From Pseudopyrenochaeta lycopersici (lineage: Eukaryota; Ascomycota; Dothideomycetes; Pleosporales; Pseudopyrenochaetaceae), in NCBI GenBank assembly GCA_003313425.1, contig NHZP01000043.1, positions 62,001-126,000 of the forward strand: a DNA stretch of 64,000 nucleotides, read 5' to 3'. Shown here piece after piece: positions 53,575-64,000 of the stretch. Both the position numbers and the translations under genes were made by a program. Position 1 is the first letter of the stretch; each line of letters opens with the position of its first letter. The notes under the pieces are model-generated. The model searched no databases. It was given only the letters and a program-made list of their open reading frames with translations, and was not told the DNA's origin.

Positions 53575-56500
53575 TTAAATGAGCTTGATATATGGGGCGG
53601 GCTCTTCGGTCGAGTCACCTCCTCGGCCGCTTTGTATTGGCGCAACACGAGCAACAGATTGCTCGCGCTCGTTGGGATGCAGTGTCCATAACACCTTCTC
53701 CCTCCCCTTCAGCGCTTGTCGTTCCAACTCTTCGGCCTCTTCGTACTTCCCCTGATACCGCATCACCAACGCCAGATTGCTCATGCTCGTCAGCGTCTCA
53801 GGATGCTCCATTCCTAGCGCCTTCTCCCTCCCTCCCAGCGCTCGTCGTTCCATCTCTTCAGCCTCTTCGTACTTCCCCTGATACCGCATCACCAACGCCA
53901 GATTGCTAACGCTCGTCAGCGTGTCAGGATGCAACTTCCCTAGCACCTTCTCCCTCCCTTCCAGCGCTCGTCGTTCCATCTTTTCGGCTTCTAAATGCTT
54001 GCCCTGTTGCCGCAGTACGAACGCGATATTGCTCACGCTCGTCAGCGTGTCCGGGTGCTGCATCCCTAGCACCTTCTCCCTCCCCTTCAGCGCTCCCCGA
54101 TTCATCTCCTCAGCCTCTTCATATTTACCTTGATGCCGCATAACTAAAACTAGATTGCTCATGCTCACCAAGGTATCACGATGCTCCATTCCCAGCGTCT
54201 TCGCCCAACCCTGCAGCGCTCGTCGTTCCATCACTTCGGCCTCTTCATTCTTGCCTTGATGCCGGAACACCGACGCCAGATCGCTGACGCTCGTCAGCGT
54301 GTCAGGATGTAGTGTCCCTAGTGCCTTCTCCCTCCCTTCCAGCGCTCGTCGTTCCATCACTTCGGCCTCTTCATTCTTGCCTTGATGCCGGAACACCGAC
54401 GCCAGATTGCTCATGCTCGTTAGCGTGTCAGGATGTAACTTCCCTAGCACCTTCTCCCTCCCTTCCAGCGCTCGTCGTTCCATCACTTCGGCCACTTCAT
54501 TCTTGCCTTGATGCCGGAACACCAACGCCAGATTGCTCACGCTCGCTAGCGTGTCAGGATGCAGTGTCCCTAGCACCTTCTCCCTCCCTCCTAGCGCTCG
54601 TCGTTCCAACTCTTCGGCCTCTTCGTACTTGCCTTGATGCCGGAACACCGACGCCATATTGCTGACACTCGTCAGCGTGTCAGGATGTAACGTCCCTAGC
54701 ACCTTCTCCCTCCCTTCCAGCGCTCGTCGTTCCATCTCTTCAGCCTCTTCATTCTTGCCTTGATGCCGGAACACCAACGCCAGATTGCTCACGCTCGTTA
54801 GCGTGTCAGGATGCAGTGTCCCTAGCACCTTCTCCCTCCCTTCCAGCGCTCGTCGTTCCATCTCTTCGGCCACTTCATTCTTGCCTTGATGCCGGAACAC
54901 CGACGCCAGATTGCTCACGCTCGTCAGCGTGTCAGGATGCAGCTTCCCTAGCACCTTCTCCCTCCCTTCCAGCGCTCGTCGTTCCATCTTTTCAGCCTCT
55001 TCATTCTTGCCTTGATGCCGCAGCACGAACGCGATATTGCTCACGCTCGTCAGCATGTCGGGGTGCTCAAACCCTAGCACCTTCTCCCTCCCCTTCAGCG
55101 CTCGTCGTTCCATCTCTTCGGCCTCTGCGTACTTCCCCTGTTGCCGCAGCACGAATGCGAGATTGCACACGCTTGTCAGCGTGTCTGGGTGCTCCATTCC
55201 TAGCACTCTCTCCCTCCGCTTCAGCGCACGTTCCTCCATTGCTTTAGCTTCTGTATACTTGCGCTGATGCCGGAATGCTAACGCTAGATTGCTTACACTC
55301 GTCAACGTATCTGGATGCTCCCTTCCTAGCACTCTCTCCCTCCTCCGCAGTTTTCGTCGCTCCATCTCTTCCGCCTCTGCGAGCTTGCCTTGATGCTGGA
55401 ACATGGACGCCACATTGTTCACGCTCGTCAGAGTGTCAGGACGCTCCGCCCCTAGCACCTCCTCCCAACCCTTCAGCGCTCGTCGTTCCATCTCTTCAGC
55501 CTCTTCGTACTTCCCCTGATACCGCATCACCAACGCCATATTGCTGACGCTCGTTAACGTGTCAGGATGTAGTGTCCCTAGCACCTTCTCTCTCCTTTCC
55601 AGCGCTTCACGATTCATATTCTCAGCCTCGTCATAATTGCCAAGATGCCGGAACACCAACGCCAGATTGCTCACGCTTGTCAGCGTGTCAGGATGCTCCA
55701 TCCCTAGCACTCTCTCCCTTCCCTCCATCGCTCGTCGTTCCAACTCTTCGGCCTCTATATACTTGCCCTGATAACATAGTACAAACGCGAGATTGCTCAT
55801 GCTCGTTAGTGTACTAGGATGCTCCACGCCCAGCAGCTTCTCCCTCCCCTTTAGCGCATGTCTCTCTAATGCTTTAGCTTCCGTATACTTGCGCTGATGC
55901 CGCAACACTAATGCTAGATTGCTTACGCTCGTCAGGGTATTGGGATGCTCTCTCCCTAGCACTCTTTCCCTCCCCTTTAGCGCTCGTCGAGTCATCTCCT
56001 CAGCCTCTTTATACATGCCCTGATGCTTCAACACTAATGCAAGGTTGCTCACGCTTGTTAGTGTGTCAGGATGCCCCATTCCTAGCACCTTCTCTCTCCC
56101 TTCCAGAGCTCGTCGTTCCATCTCTTCGGCCTGTGCATGTTTGCCCTGATGCCGGAACACCGACGCTAGATTGCTCACGCTCGTCAGCGTGTCAGGATGC
56201 TCAAGCCCTAGTGCCTTTTCTCTTCCCTTTAGCGCACGTTGATTCATCTCCTTAGCCTCTTCATATTTGCCGCGATGCCAGAACACCAATGCTAGGTTAC
56301 TAGCGCTCGCCAGCGTGTCGGGATGCTCCAGCCCTGATATCTGCTGCCTCCTCTTCAGCTCTTGTCTCTCCACTTCCTCGGCCTCTTCGTACTTGCCCCA
56401 GAACACTAATACCATACTGCTCACGCTCGGCAGCTTATCAGGATGCTCCACCCCTAGCACTTTCTCCCAACCCTTCAGTGCTCGTCGTTCCATCGCTTCA

Positions 56501-58713
56501 GCCTCTGGATACTTGCCCCGATAACGTAGCACGAACGCCAGATTGCTCACGCTCGTCAGCGTATCGCGATGTTCTGCCCCTAGCACTTTTTCCCAACCCT
56601 TCAGTGCTCTTCGCTCCATCGCTTCAGCCTCTGGATACTTGCCCCGATAACGTAGCACGAACGCCAGATTGCTCACGCTCGTCAGCGTATCGCGATGTTC
56701 TGCCCCTAGCACCCTCTCGCTCCTCTCTAACGTTCGTCGCTCCATCGCTTCAGCCTCTGTATAATTACGCCGATAACGCAGCACTACCGCCAGATTATTA
56801 ACGCTCGTCAGCGTGTCAGGATGCAGCGTCCCTAGCACCTTCTCCCTCCCTTCTAGCGCTCGTCGTTCCAACTCTTCGGCCTCTTCGTTCTTGCCTTGAT
56901 GCCGGAACACCAACGCCAGATTGCTCACGCTCGTCAGCGTGTCAGGATGCAGCGTCCCTAGCACCTTCTCCCTCCCTTCTAGCGCTCGTCGTTCCAACTC
57001 TTCGGCCTCTTCGTTCTTGCCTTGATGCCGGAACACCAACGCCAGATTGCTCACGCTCGTCAGCGTGTCAGGATGTAACGTCCCTAGCACCTTCTCCCTC
57101 CCTTCCAGTGCTCGTCGTTCCATCACTTCGGCTTCTTCATTCTTGCCTTGATGCCGGAACACCAACGCCAGATTGCTTACGCTCGTCAGCGTGTCAGGAT
57201 GCAGCTTCCCTAGCACCTTCTCCCTCCCTTCCAGTGCTCGTCGTTCCATCACTTCGGCTTCTTCATTCTTGCCTTGATGCCGGAACACCAACGCCAGATT
57301 GCTTACGCTCGTCAGCGTGTCAGGATGCCCCATTCCTAGCACCTTCTCCCTCCCTTCCAGTGCTCGTCGTTCCATCACTTCGGCTTCTTCATTCTTGCCT
57401 TGATGCCGGAACACCAACGCCAGATTGCTCACGCTCGTCAGTGTGTGAGGATGCAGCGTCCCTAGCACCTTCTCCCTCTCATCCAGCGCTCGTCGTTCCA
57501 TCTCTTCGGCCTCGTCGTACTTGCCCTGACACCGCCGTACCAACGCCAGATGCTCACATTCCTTCACCTTCTCAATCTTCCGCCGCACCCATTGATTCTT
57601 ACGCCCTGGAAGCCTATGCTGGATGCAAATGCTTCTTACAGGATAGTGTGGCAGAGTACAACCGCCTAGGCTTAGCAGCTCAAACGTTTCGCTCTGTTCC
57701 CTTGCAAAATACTCGTTTGATTGGAGTATATCTCTTACATAAAGTGTTACCCATCGATCAATTTTCCCGACCTCTTTACAATAGAGGATGGCGAGAGCTA
57801 AGCCATTGCGGCCAATGTCCATAATAGGGAGCGTTAAATGTATTCCTTTATTGCTGACGGTCAAAGGGATGCTGAATGTATGGAAAGATTCTGTTGGGAC
57901 GATATTGCCCGAGTCGATGAACATAGCATGAGAGGTAGCCAGAAGTCCGCCAAGATTCTCCGTTTCGCCTTTGGCGTTTGATTCGGTGGTTGGTAACCTC
58001 CAGGCAAAGATGCTGTAATCATCCGAAACTTTCATGATTTCTTCCTGGAGCCTAATGAATGCTCTCTGCCCCTCTCCGTAGATTAGTGGCAAATGGATGC
58101 CAAATATGCCCAATAAGCAGTAAGCAATGTCTTCAGCCCTTGTTGTGTTCCTCTTCGAAGCCCACGACATTCTTTGTGCAATACTAGCACGTTCAAGGTC
58201 GTCTCCTAGAAGGAATCCCACAGGTATACCAGTGATCTGGGACAATCGCTGTTTCAGGCTCTCCTTGGTTCCCCGCTCCTCCCATTCCTCGTCAAAAAAT
58301 ACTACGGTCGACGGAGCGATTAACTCTTGAAGGGTCCATCCTCTTGTAAACCATTTGCTGTCTTCGAATCTGGCTTTTGATGGCACATCTGCAAGATATG
58401 TGTAGCACGCTTCGGCGTCTTCGTACCAACGGTACATGGAATTGATCGCTTCAGAGAGTTCGGCACTGCTTGTCTTGTCAATGCAGCAGGTATCCACCCA
58501 GAAGTACCGCAGTCCGTCCTTCGCAGCTTGCTTTCCGCAGAAGGCAAGTTTTCGATAACCCGCCTTGTTTTTGCCCGTACCTTCCTTCAAGTCTTTAAAG
58601 GTAACTTCTTCGTGATCCGCTCCCCAGGTATGCGAAAGAATCGCATATCGTGGGGTATGGCTGCATTCGACCAGGCTGAAGTCGCCGTCATCTTCAAGAC
58701 GCAAAAAACGCAT
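53575..58713 (-). CDS. HET-TPR fusion protein, 1712 aa, about 31 TPR units
   Basis: Uninterrupted single-exon gene from ATG at 58713. Residues about 20-260 are a HET domain: YAILSHTWGADHEEVTFKDL, RYFWVDTCCIDKTSSAELSE, MYRWYEDAEACYTYLADV, FTRGWTLQELIAPSTVVFFD, EDIAYCLLGIFGIHLPLIYG. Residues 260-386 are a HET-associated linker, with no P-loop or NACHT/NB-ARC motif. From 387 to 1682 come one partial and 30 full tetratricopeptide repeats of 42 aa (one is 40 aa), kinesin-light-chain type, consensus LTSVSNLALVFRHQGKNEEA then EMERRALEGREKVLG-LHPDT. A 30-residue polar tail follows. In HET-NLR proteins TPRs sense the target and HET triggers cell death; here the switch domain is missing. Repeats drift in the middle (units 6-19) but are near identical at both ends. 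No stop or frameshift in 5.1 kb argues for selection. Expression is unknown. Confidence 0.93.
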   Translation of the reverse strand: MRFLRLEDDGDFSLVECSHTPRYAILSHTWGADHEEVTFKDLKEGTGKNKAGYRKLAFCGKQAAKDGLRYFWVDTCCIDKTSSAELSEAINSMYRWYEDAEACYTYLADVPSKARFEDSKWFTRGWTLQELIAPSTVVFFDEEWEERGTKESLKQRLSQITGIPVGFLLGDDLERASIAQRMSWASKRNTTRAEDIAYCLLGIFGIHLPLIYGEGQRAFIRLQEEIMKVSDDYSIFAWRLPTTESNAKGETENLGGLLATSHAMFIDSGNIVPTESFHTFSIPLTVSNKGIHLTLPIMDIGRNGLALAILYCKEVGKIDRWVTLYVRDILQSNEYFAREQSETFELLSLGGCTLPHYPVRSICIQHRLPGRKNQWVRRKIEKVKECEHLALVRRCQGKYDEAEEMERRALDEREKVLGTLHPHTLTSVSNLALVFRHQGKNEEAEVMERRALEGREKVLGMGHPDTLTSVSNLALVFRHQGKNEEAEVMERRALEGREKVLGKLHPDTLTSVSNLALVFRHQGKNEEAEVMERRALEGREKVLGTLHPDTLTSVSNLALVFRHQGKNEEAEELERRALEGREKVLGTLHPDTLTSVSNLALVFRHQGKNEEAEELERRALEGREKVLGTLHPDTLTSVNNLAVVLRYRRNYTEAEAMERRTLERSERVLGAEHRDTLTSVSNLAFVLRYRGKYPEAEAMERRALKGWEKVLGAEHRDTLTSVSNLAFVLRYRGKYPEAEAMERRALKGWEKVLGVEHPDKLPSVSSMVLVFWGKYEEAEEVERQELKRRQQISGLEHPDTLASASNLALVFWHRGKYEEAKEMNQRALKGREKALGLEHPDTLTSVSNLASVFRHQGKHAQAEEMERRALEGREKVLGMGHPDTLTSVSNLALVLKHQGMYKEAEEMTRRALKGRERVLGREHPNTLTSVSNLALVLRHQRKYTEAKALERHALKGREKLLGVEHPSTLTSMSNLAFVLCYQGKYIEAEELERRAMEGRERVLGMEHPDTLTSVSNLALVFRHLGNYDEAENMNREALERREKVLGTLHPDTLTSVSNMALVMRYQGKYEEAEEMERRALKGWEEVLGAERPDTLTSVNNVASMFQHQGKLAEAEEMERRKLRRRERVLGREHPDTLTSVSNLALAFRHQRKYTEAKAMEERALKRRERVLGMEHPDTLTSVCNLAFVLRQQGKYAEAEEMERRALKGREKVLGFEHPDMLTSVSNIAFVLRHQGKNEEAEKMERRALEGREKVLGKLHPDTLTSVSNLASVFRHQGKNEVAEEMERRALEGREKVLGTLHPDTLTSVSNLALVFRHQGKNEEAEEMERRALEGREKVLGTLHPDTLTSVSNMASVFRHQGKYEEAEELERRALGGREKVLGTLHPDTLASVSNLALVFRHQGKNEVAEVMERRALEGREKVLGKLHPDTLTSMSNLASVFRHQGKNEEAEVMERRALEGREKALGTLHPDTLTSVSDLASVFRHQGKNEEAEVMERRALQGWAKTLGMEHRDTLVSMSNLVLVMRHQGKYEEAEEMNRGALKGREKVLGMQHPDTLTSVSNIAFVLRQQGKHLEAEKMERRALEGREKVLGKLHPDTLTSVSNLALVMRYQGKYEEAEEMERRALGGREKALGMEHPETLTSMSNLALVMRYQGKYEEAEELERQALKGREKVLWTLHPNEREQSVARVAPIQSGRGGDSTEEPAPYIKLI
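53668..57555. repeat. 126-bp tandem repeat array encoding the TPR units
   Basis: About 31 head-to-tail 126-bp units inside the HET-TPR gene. Two adjacent units (56821-56946 and 56947-57072) are identical at all 126 bases by eye, and flanking units differ at only a few positions. Several distant units (for example near 54800 and 57000) are also nearly the same, pointing to recent unequal crossover or conversion. Confidence 0.93.
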
Positions 58714-58897
58714 AACGAGAGGACTGTCAGCGCGCTATAGCTTAGGAAGTCATTGCAATAGGTGTAAGCAAGACGTACACGAGTCGAGCAGTCAAGATAC
58801 GGCAATTGTGCTGGCAAGTTCGTGGGAGAACACTGACAGGACTGGGTATGGAGAGGATGGTAGGCTGAGCTCCTATGAATCATCACGTGAGCGGATA
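58714..58897. other. HET-TPR upstream region
   Basis: Short 184-bp spacer between the HET-TPR start and the transposon relic at 58898; the promoter must lie here or inside the relic. Confidence 0.4.
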
Positions 58898-59250
58898 CCG
58901 TGTCCGTGCGCGCAACACCCGGACACGCGGTTGACAAAATTCCCCGCACTCCTAAAAGTTAGCTTTTATCAGCTTGGATATCCACGCAACAACAAAAGAT
59001 AATCCTAAAATTCTACTGTACATCATAGAGCATTACTTAAGGTACCGTCCTAGCTTTACAGATATTAATTAAAAGGTGTTGTTGTAGGTTAATCATGCAT
59101 TGCGCAGACACCTGCATTGGTGTTCGCTCCAATCTTGGCGTATTTTTGGTGAGATTGGACGTTTTGGCAGTGCGGCGATTTTTGTCAACCGCGTGCCGGA
59201 GTCGCGCAACGTCCGCGAACCACCAGCCACACACAATTGCTATTATTACA
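58898..59250. mobile_element. Pogo terminal relic, split by a nested MITE
   Basis: TA followed at 58898 by CCGTGTCCGTGCGCGCAACA, the outer end of the pogo family at 6941. After 26 bp the repeat is interrupted by a MITE and resumes at 59196 with CCGGAGTCGCGCAACGTCCG and CACACACAATTGCTATTATT, matching the subterminal DNA at 6962-7043 with a small deletion. Only this one end of the element is present. Confidence 0.8.
58924..59195. mobile_element. 272-bp MITE with 16-bp inverted repeats
   Basis: Perfect terminal inverted repeats CACGCGGTTGACAAAA (58924-58939) and TTTTGTCAACCGCGTG (59180-59195). Both flanks carry CCGGA (58919-58923, 59196-59200), a 5-bp target duplication formed inside the pogo repeat. 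No coding capacity. The superfamily is uncertain. Confidence 0.82.
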
Positions 59251-59854
59251 TCTTTACGCAACGTCTTGTATTAACTTAGTCTACTACGTTGGTAAGCGAT
59301 TCCGTAGGAAAGGCCCAAAACTGTCTATTCAGTCATCGAGCGCGATTTGGAGAGGCGAGGCGCCTTACTAGATCGAGCAGGTGGGGCTGCAGACCCCTGC
59401 ACGCATACTGGCAGAAACGGTGTTGCAGCTGCGTTCAAGGGTGAAGCTGCATTCGCTAGCGGGCTGTTGACGAATCGATCGCCGGCAGGAATATCGTTTG
59501 ATTAGCATGAGTTGGCTCGCAATAAAGGGTCGGTGGTGAAAGCAGCCGGAGATAAGAATGAGACGCAGACTAGGAGTCACAACGCTTGGAACGCTACAGT
59601 ATACGGCTGGTGTTAAGTGCTCTGATGTGTTGTGTGCTGAGTGGTCTCGTATCGACGTCGGCATTGCCTGTGTCAAGCAGCATGGCCCTTCAACACCACA
59701 CAGCTACCGACGAAGACATTGTCCAGCATTGTTTGCGCACCATCTTGAATCGAAATGTTACAGTATTAGCGAGCCTGAAGGGGGCCATTCTTTGGGCCGG
59801 TTCTGGAGAAAAGAAGGGCATGATTCACTCATGGAAATGTATCATATTGCCAAA
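59251..59854. other. Intergenic
   Basis: No supported gene; plus-strand frames here are antisense or random. Confidence 0.4.
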
Positions 59855-61714
<1,860 letters not shown>

Positions 61715-62121
61715 ATGTCTCCAATCGCTCGCCACCTCGTCCAGATGACACAGAGGATCAGGGACGCGACAAAGCGTAACAACACGCTTAAGCTGATAGA
61801 GGAAGCTACCAAGAAGCCCGACTTGGCGCATTTCACCATCGCGTTACTCAAGTAAGCATGCACTACGGACTACGGGACGTTTTTTTTTTCAATTACGGGG
61901 CGCAGCAGATGTCATAAAGCTGCTCACTTACACGATCTCAAAGGAACCCATCCCACACTAGCCACAGTGATTCGACCCCGCATGCTACAGCTCTTTTAGC
62001 AACGGATGATCAAGCGAGGAACAATAAATCTCAGACCGTCCACATCTATCACGACGCGAATCACAACTATACTGGCCATACTTTGTACGAAGAGAGGGAT
62101 AACAAGACGTCGGATGCTTAG
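61715..62121 (+). CDS. Small hypothetical protein, two exons, 96 aa
   Basis: Exon 1 61715-61851 (MSPIARHLVQMTQRIRDATK and on to HFTIALL), 116-bp intron with GTAAGC donor and CCACAG acceptor, exon 2 61968-62121. The joint is in frame (AA+T) and gives NDSTPHATALLATDDQ, then VHIYHDANHNYTGHTLYEER and a stop. TATA box upstream. The N-terminal half is amphipathic helical; the C-terminal half is polar and His/Asn/Thr-rich. Not recognised. Clean splice sites and a TATA box are the reason for calling it. Confidence 0.5.
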
Positions 62122-63032
62122 AGCCCACATCAATTACGCCGGCGTCGACAGAAAGAATCCTGTTTCAATGCTCTGAGTGGAGGTTTTGCGGATTTTCGAG
62201 CACTGGTCGCTCGGATGTCCGGAGATTGAGATGTCGTCGTAATAAGAGAAGGTTGGGAGCGAGAGTTGGTCTGGAGGAGTCCAAGAAAGTGTTGGCAGGG
62301 AATTAAGTTACTGTCTTCACAATACAAACTCTTTAACTCTTTGGAAACTATATTTTTAGTACTCCTCTTAGATAAGCATCGAAGCTAGTGAGAAGGTTGA
62401 TTGCAGCATTCACGCCGCACACAACAAAAGGTGAGAACGAGGAGTGGTGATCGTGAATGCATGTCGGCACCAAAACCTTCATCTAGCGTGAAAGAAACCA
62501 TCAGTAGCTGGGCGTTTTGTGGGCTGGCCGCTGCATGCAGAGAAGGGCAGAACAGCAACCAGCACATCACAGCTCGACGAAGTTTTGACTCCTTCGGCAG
62601 ACCGTGCTGTAGGGTACACTCGTTGGTGAGCTAACCGACGAATGACCTTTACCTTACATGTACCCTGCCGAGCTTGACACGAGCTTTACCATATCGGCTC
62701 TAGCTTTGATCAACTTGCAGTGCTATCTGGAGTTTTGCTGGGTGTGGCACAAGTATCCCAATTTGGTTGACAAAACTAAGGGTAGGGACAGGCAGCCAGG
62801 TACTGGAAATAGTCGCCTGGGTAACATGTAGTACGTATCTTCGATGACGGCATCTTTGATAGGCGGCGGGTTGATGCTTGTTGGCGTCTGAATCCTGCCG
62901 TGTGTTAAAATAGACTGGCCTTCATCCGGGCACTTTTCGATTTGGGCTCCTGTGATTTTCTGGGCTGTGGCTGTGTGGGAAGGACAAAATTAGCTAATGG
63001 GCTCGAAATTATTGCTTCCCAGCCTGAATGGG
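62122..63032. other. Intergenic
   Basis: No supported gene in about 0.9 kb. Confidence 0.4.
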
Positions 63033-63474
63033 CTACAGGATGAAGACCAGCCCAGCGACTAAAATTGGCGTATGAAGCAGTCCCTGCCATATCCGAGGAA
63101 CCAGAAACACGTACTTGCCTATGTTGTCTCCGTCATAGTGTCTTTCGACTCGTGCTATTAATACCTCTTTGCGTCGTCTCTTCGTTCCTCAAGGCATACA
63201 CCTCGCGTAAATTCCACGATCGTCCCGCTAAGAAGCCATAGAAGAACCGGGAGATGGGTGGCTTAAGGGAGAGAGGCCAAGCAAACCAGGGCATGAGCGG
63301 GGTCGAGCGGCTTACTGGAGCGTCTTCGTATTTTGGTGGGGTTTTCACACCAGTTGGACCACATCGGCGATTCGGCAGTCTGGAAGTCCGACCTTGACTA
63401 ATGTACTGCGCCCTTCTAAGAACTTGCGTACTTGACTCTGATACAAACAATGCGTCTTGCTCAGAATGATTCAC
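63033..63474 (-). CDS. Hypothetical small membrane protein, two exons, 131 aa
   Basis: Exon 1 63474-63165, exon 2 63118-63033; 46-bp intron (GTATTA donor, CATAG acceptor). The product begins MNHSEQDALFVSESSTQVLR, is polar for 80 residues, then has a Pro/Trp/aromatic segment (MPWFAWPLSLKPPISRFFYG) and a C-terminal hydrophobic stretch LLHTPILVAGLVFIL, possibly a tail anchor. Not recognised; the splice model is by eye only. Confidence 0.35.
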
Positions 63475-63675
63475 TAGAAATTTCCATCTAGAGCAACGGA
63501 CGAAAAATGGAGATTTACCTTAGCTGGAAAATAAAATATTTAAGGAGTCGTAGGAAGACAGCTTAGAGAAGTTCAGCAGCATACACAGTTCAGACAAACC
63601 CAGCGAATTATCCAGTGGATTTATTACCACAAACTTTCCCCTTTCATTTCTTATACAACGAAATTCCTACAAAAC

Positions 63676-64000
63676 ATGTCCTCAATTAAGAGCGTTGTTG
63701 TTATCGGGGTGCGGTCCTTCGAAGTGCTATATTTTTCACTTTAGAAACTTACCTAAACACAGGCATCCGGAAATGTTGGAAGAGAGACCGTAAAAGCACT
63801 TCTTGACGCCAACTTCCAGGTTACGGCCCTGACTCGAGAATCATCTGATTCGAAGTTCCCAGGAAATGTCGAAATTTTCAAGACAGACTACTCTCCGGAA
63901 TCTCTTAAAACGGTATTCTCGGGTAAAGACGCCGTCGTATCCACCATCGGATTTGAGGGTTATAAGAAACAGTTCGAAGTCGTCAAAGCCGCAGTAGCCG
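63676..64000 (+). CDS. NmrA-like / isoflavone-reductase-like NAD(P) protein, N-terminal part
   Basis: Exon 1 63676-63708 (MSSIKSVVVIG), 54-bp intron (GTGCGG donor, ACACAG acceptor), exon 2 from 63763 to the window edge. The joined start makes a Rossmann dinucleotide-binding motif, VVVIGASGNVGRETVKALLD, then VTALTRESS, FKTDYSPESLKTVFSGKDAV and VSTIGFEGYKKQ. This is typical of the NmrA/phenylcoumaran-reductase family of atypical short-chain dehydrogenases, which act as NAD(P)-binding redox sensors or reductases on aromatic products. The substrate cannot be judged from this part. A CT/CA-rich leader precedes the ATG. Confidence 0.82.

Noticed and set aside
53668..57555. Regular direct repeats resembling a CRISPR or satellite array
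   Set aside because: Units of 126 bp without spacers keep a coding frame and TPR consensus; the organism is eukaryotic.
53592..57824. Many plus-strand open frames with repeated Pro/Ser/Leu-rich sequence
   Set aside because: They are the antisense of the 126-bp TPR units; repetition and openness follow from the codon bias of the real gene on the other strand.

Overview
The window is nuclear DNA of a filamentous ascomycete (Pezizomycotina). A Dothideomycete is my best guess, but nothing here proves the class. The evidence is: short introns (about 47-120 bp) with GTAAGT-type donors and CTAAC-type branch points; HET (heterokaryon-incompatibility) proteins; fungal rhodopsin-domain (SAT4-like) membrane proteins; Fot1/pogo, Tc1, hAT and copia relics; and nonsense codons that can be explained by C-to-T or G-to-A change, as in repeat-induced point mutation (RIP). 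Long gene-poor stretches, truncated genes and nested transposons point to an accessory or subtelomeric compartment. LAYOUT. 1-5 kb: N-terminal part of a STAND-type signalling protein running off the left edge, a two-exon membrane protein and a small unknown gene. 5-11 kb: a HET fragment, a pogo fragment, a complete but RIP-damaged pogo element with 41-bp inverted repeats (6941-9062) and a nearly intact Tc1 element with a DD34E transposase (9375-10725). 11-14 kb: gene-poor DNA with short repeats. 14-30 kb: four rhodopsin-domain genes (three complete by my splice models, one lacking its first exons), with relics of copia, HET, another 7TM protein and a cytochrome P450. 30-35 kb: AT-rich DNA with a 473-bp Tc1-type MITE, a broken small Cys-rich gene, a long palindrome and a CENP-B/DDE_1 transposase relic. 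35-43 kb: MYND-like and STAND fragments, one intact single-exon HET gene, ankyrin and HET relics, an unknown gene and a beta-lactamase-like pseudogene. 43.8-47 kb: a hAT element with 21-bp inverted repeats and a perfect 8-bp target duplication, inserted at the stop codon of an ATP-dependent DNA ligase gene. The ligase is itself fused head-to-tail to a truncated HET gene at about 49.1 kb. 50.6-52.8 kb: DNA topoisomerase III with a one-base frameshift. 53.6-58.7 kb: the highlight, an uninterrupted 1712-aa protein joining an N-terminal HET domain directly to about 31 tetratricopeptide repeats of 42 aa, some identical at DNA level. 58.9-64 kb: a nested MITE in a pogo relic, an SRPK-like kinase, two small spliced genes and the start of an NmrA-like reductase. 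HOW IT FITS TOGETHER. The recognisable intact genes serve non-self recognition and signalling (HET, HET-TPR, STAND N-terminus, kinase) and membrane sensing (rhodopsin-domain cluster). No operon-like pathway is evident. The best candidate for something new is the HET-TPR protein: it resembles a fungal NLR that lacks its nucleotide-binding domain and has a sensor array still being homogenised. All splice models were read by eye and are not supported by transcripts.
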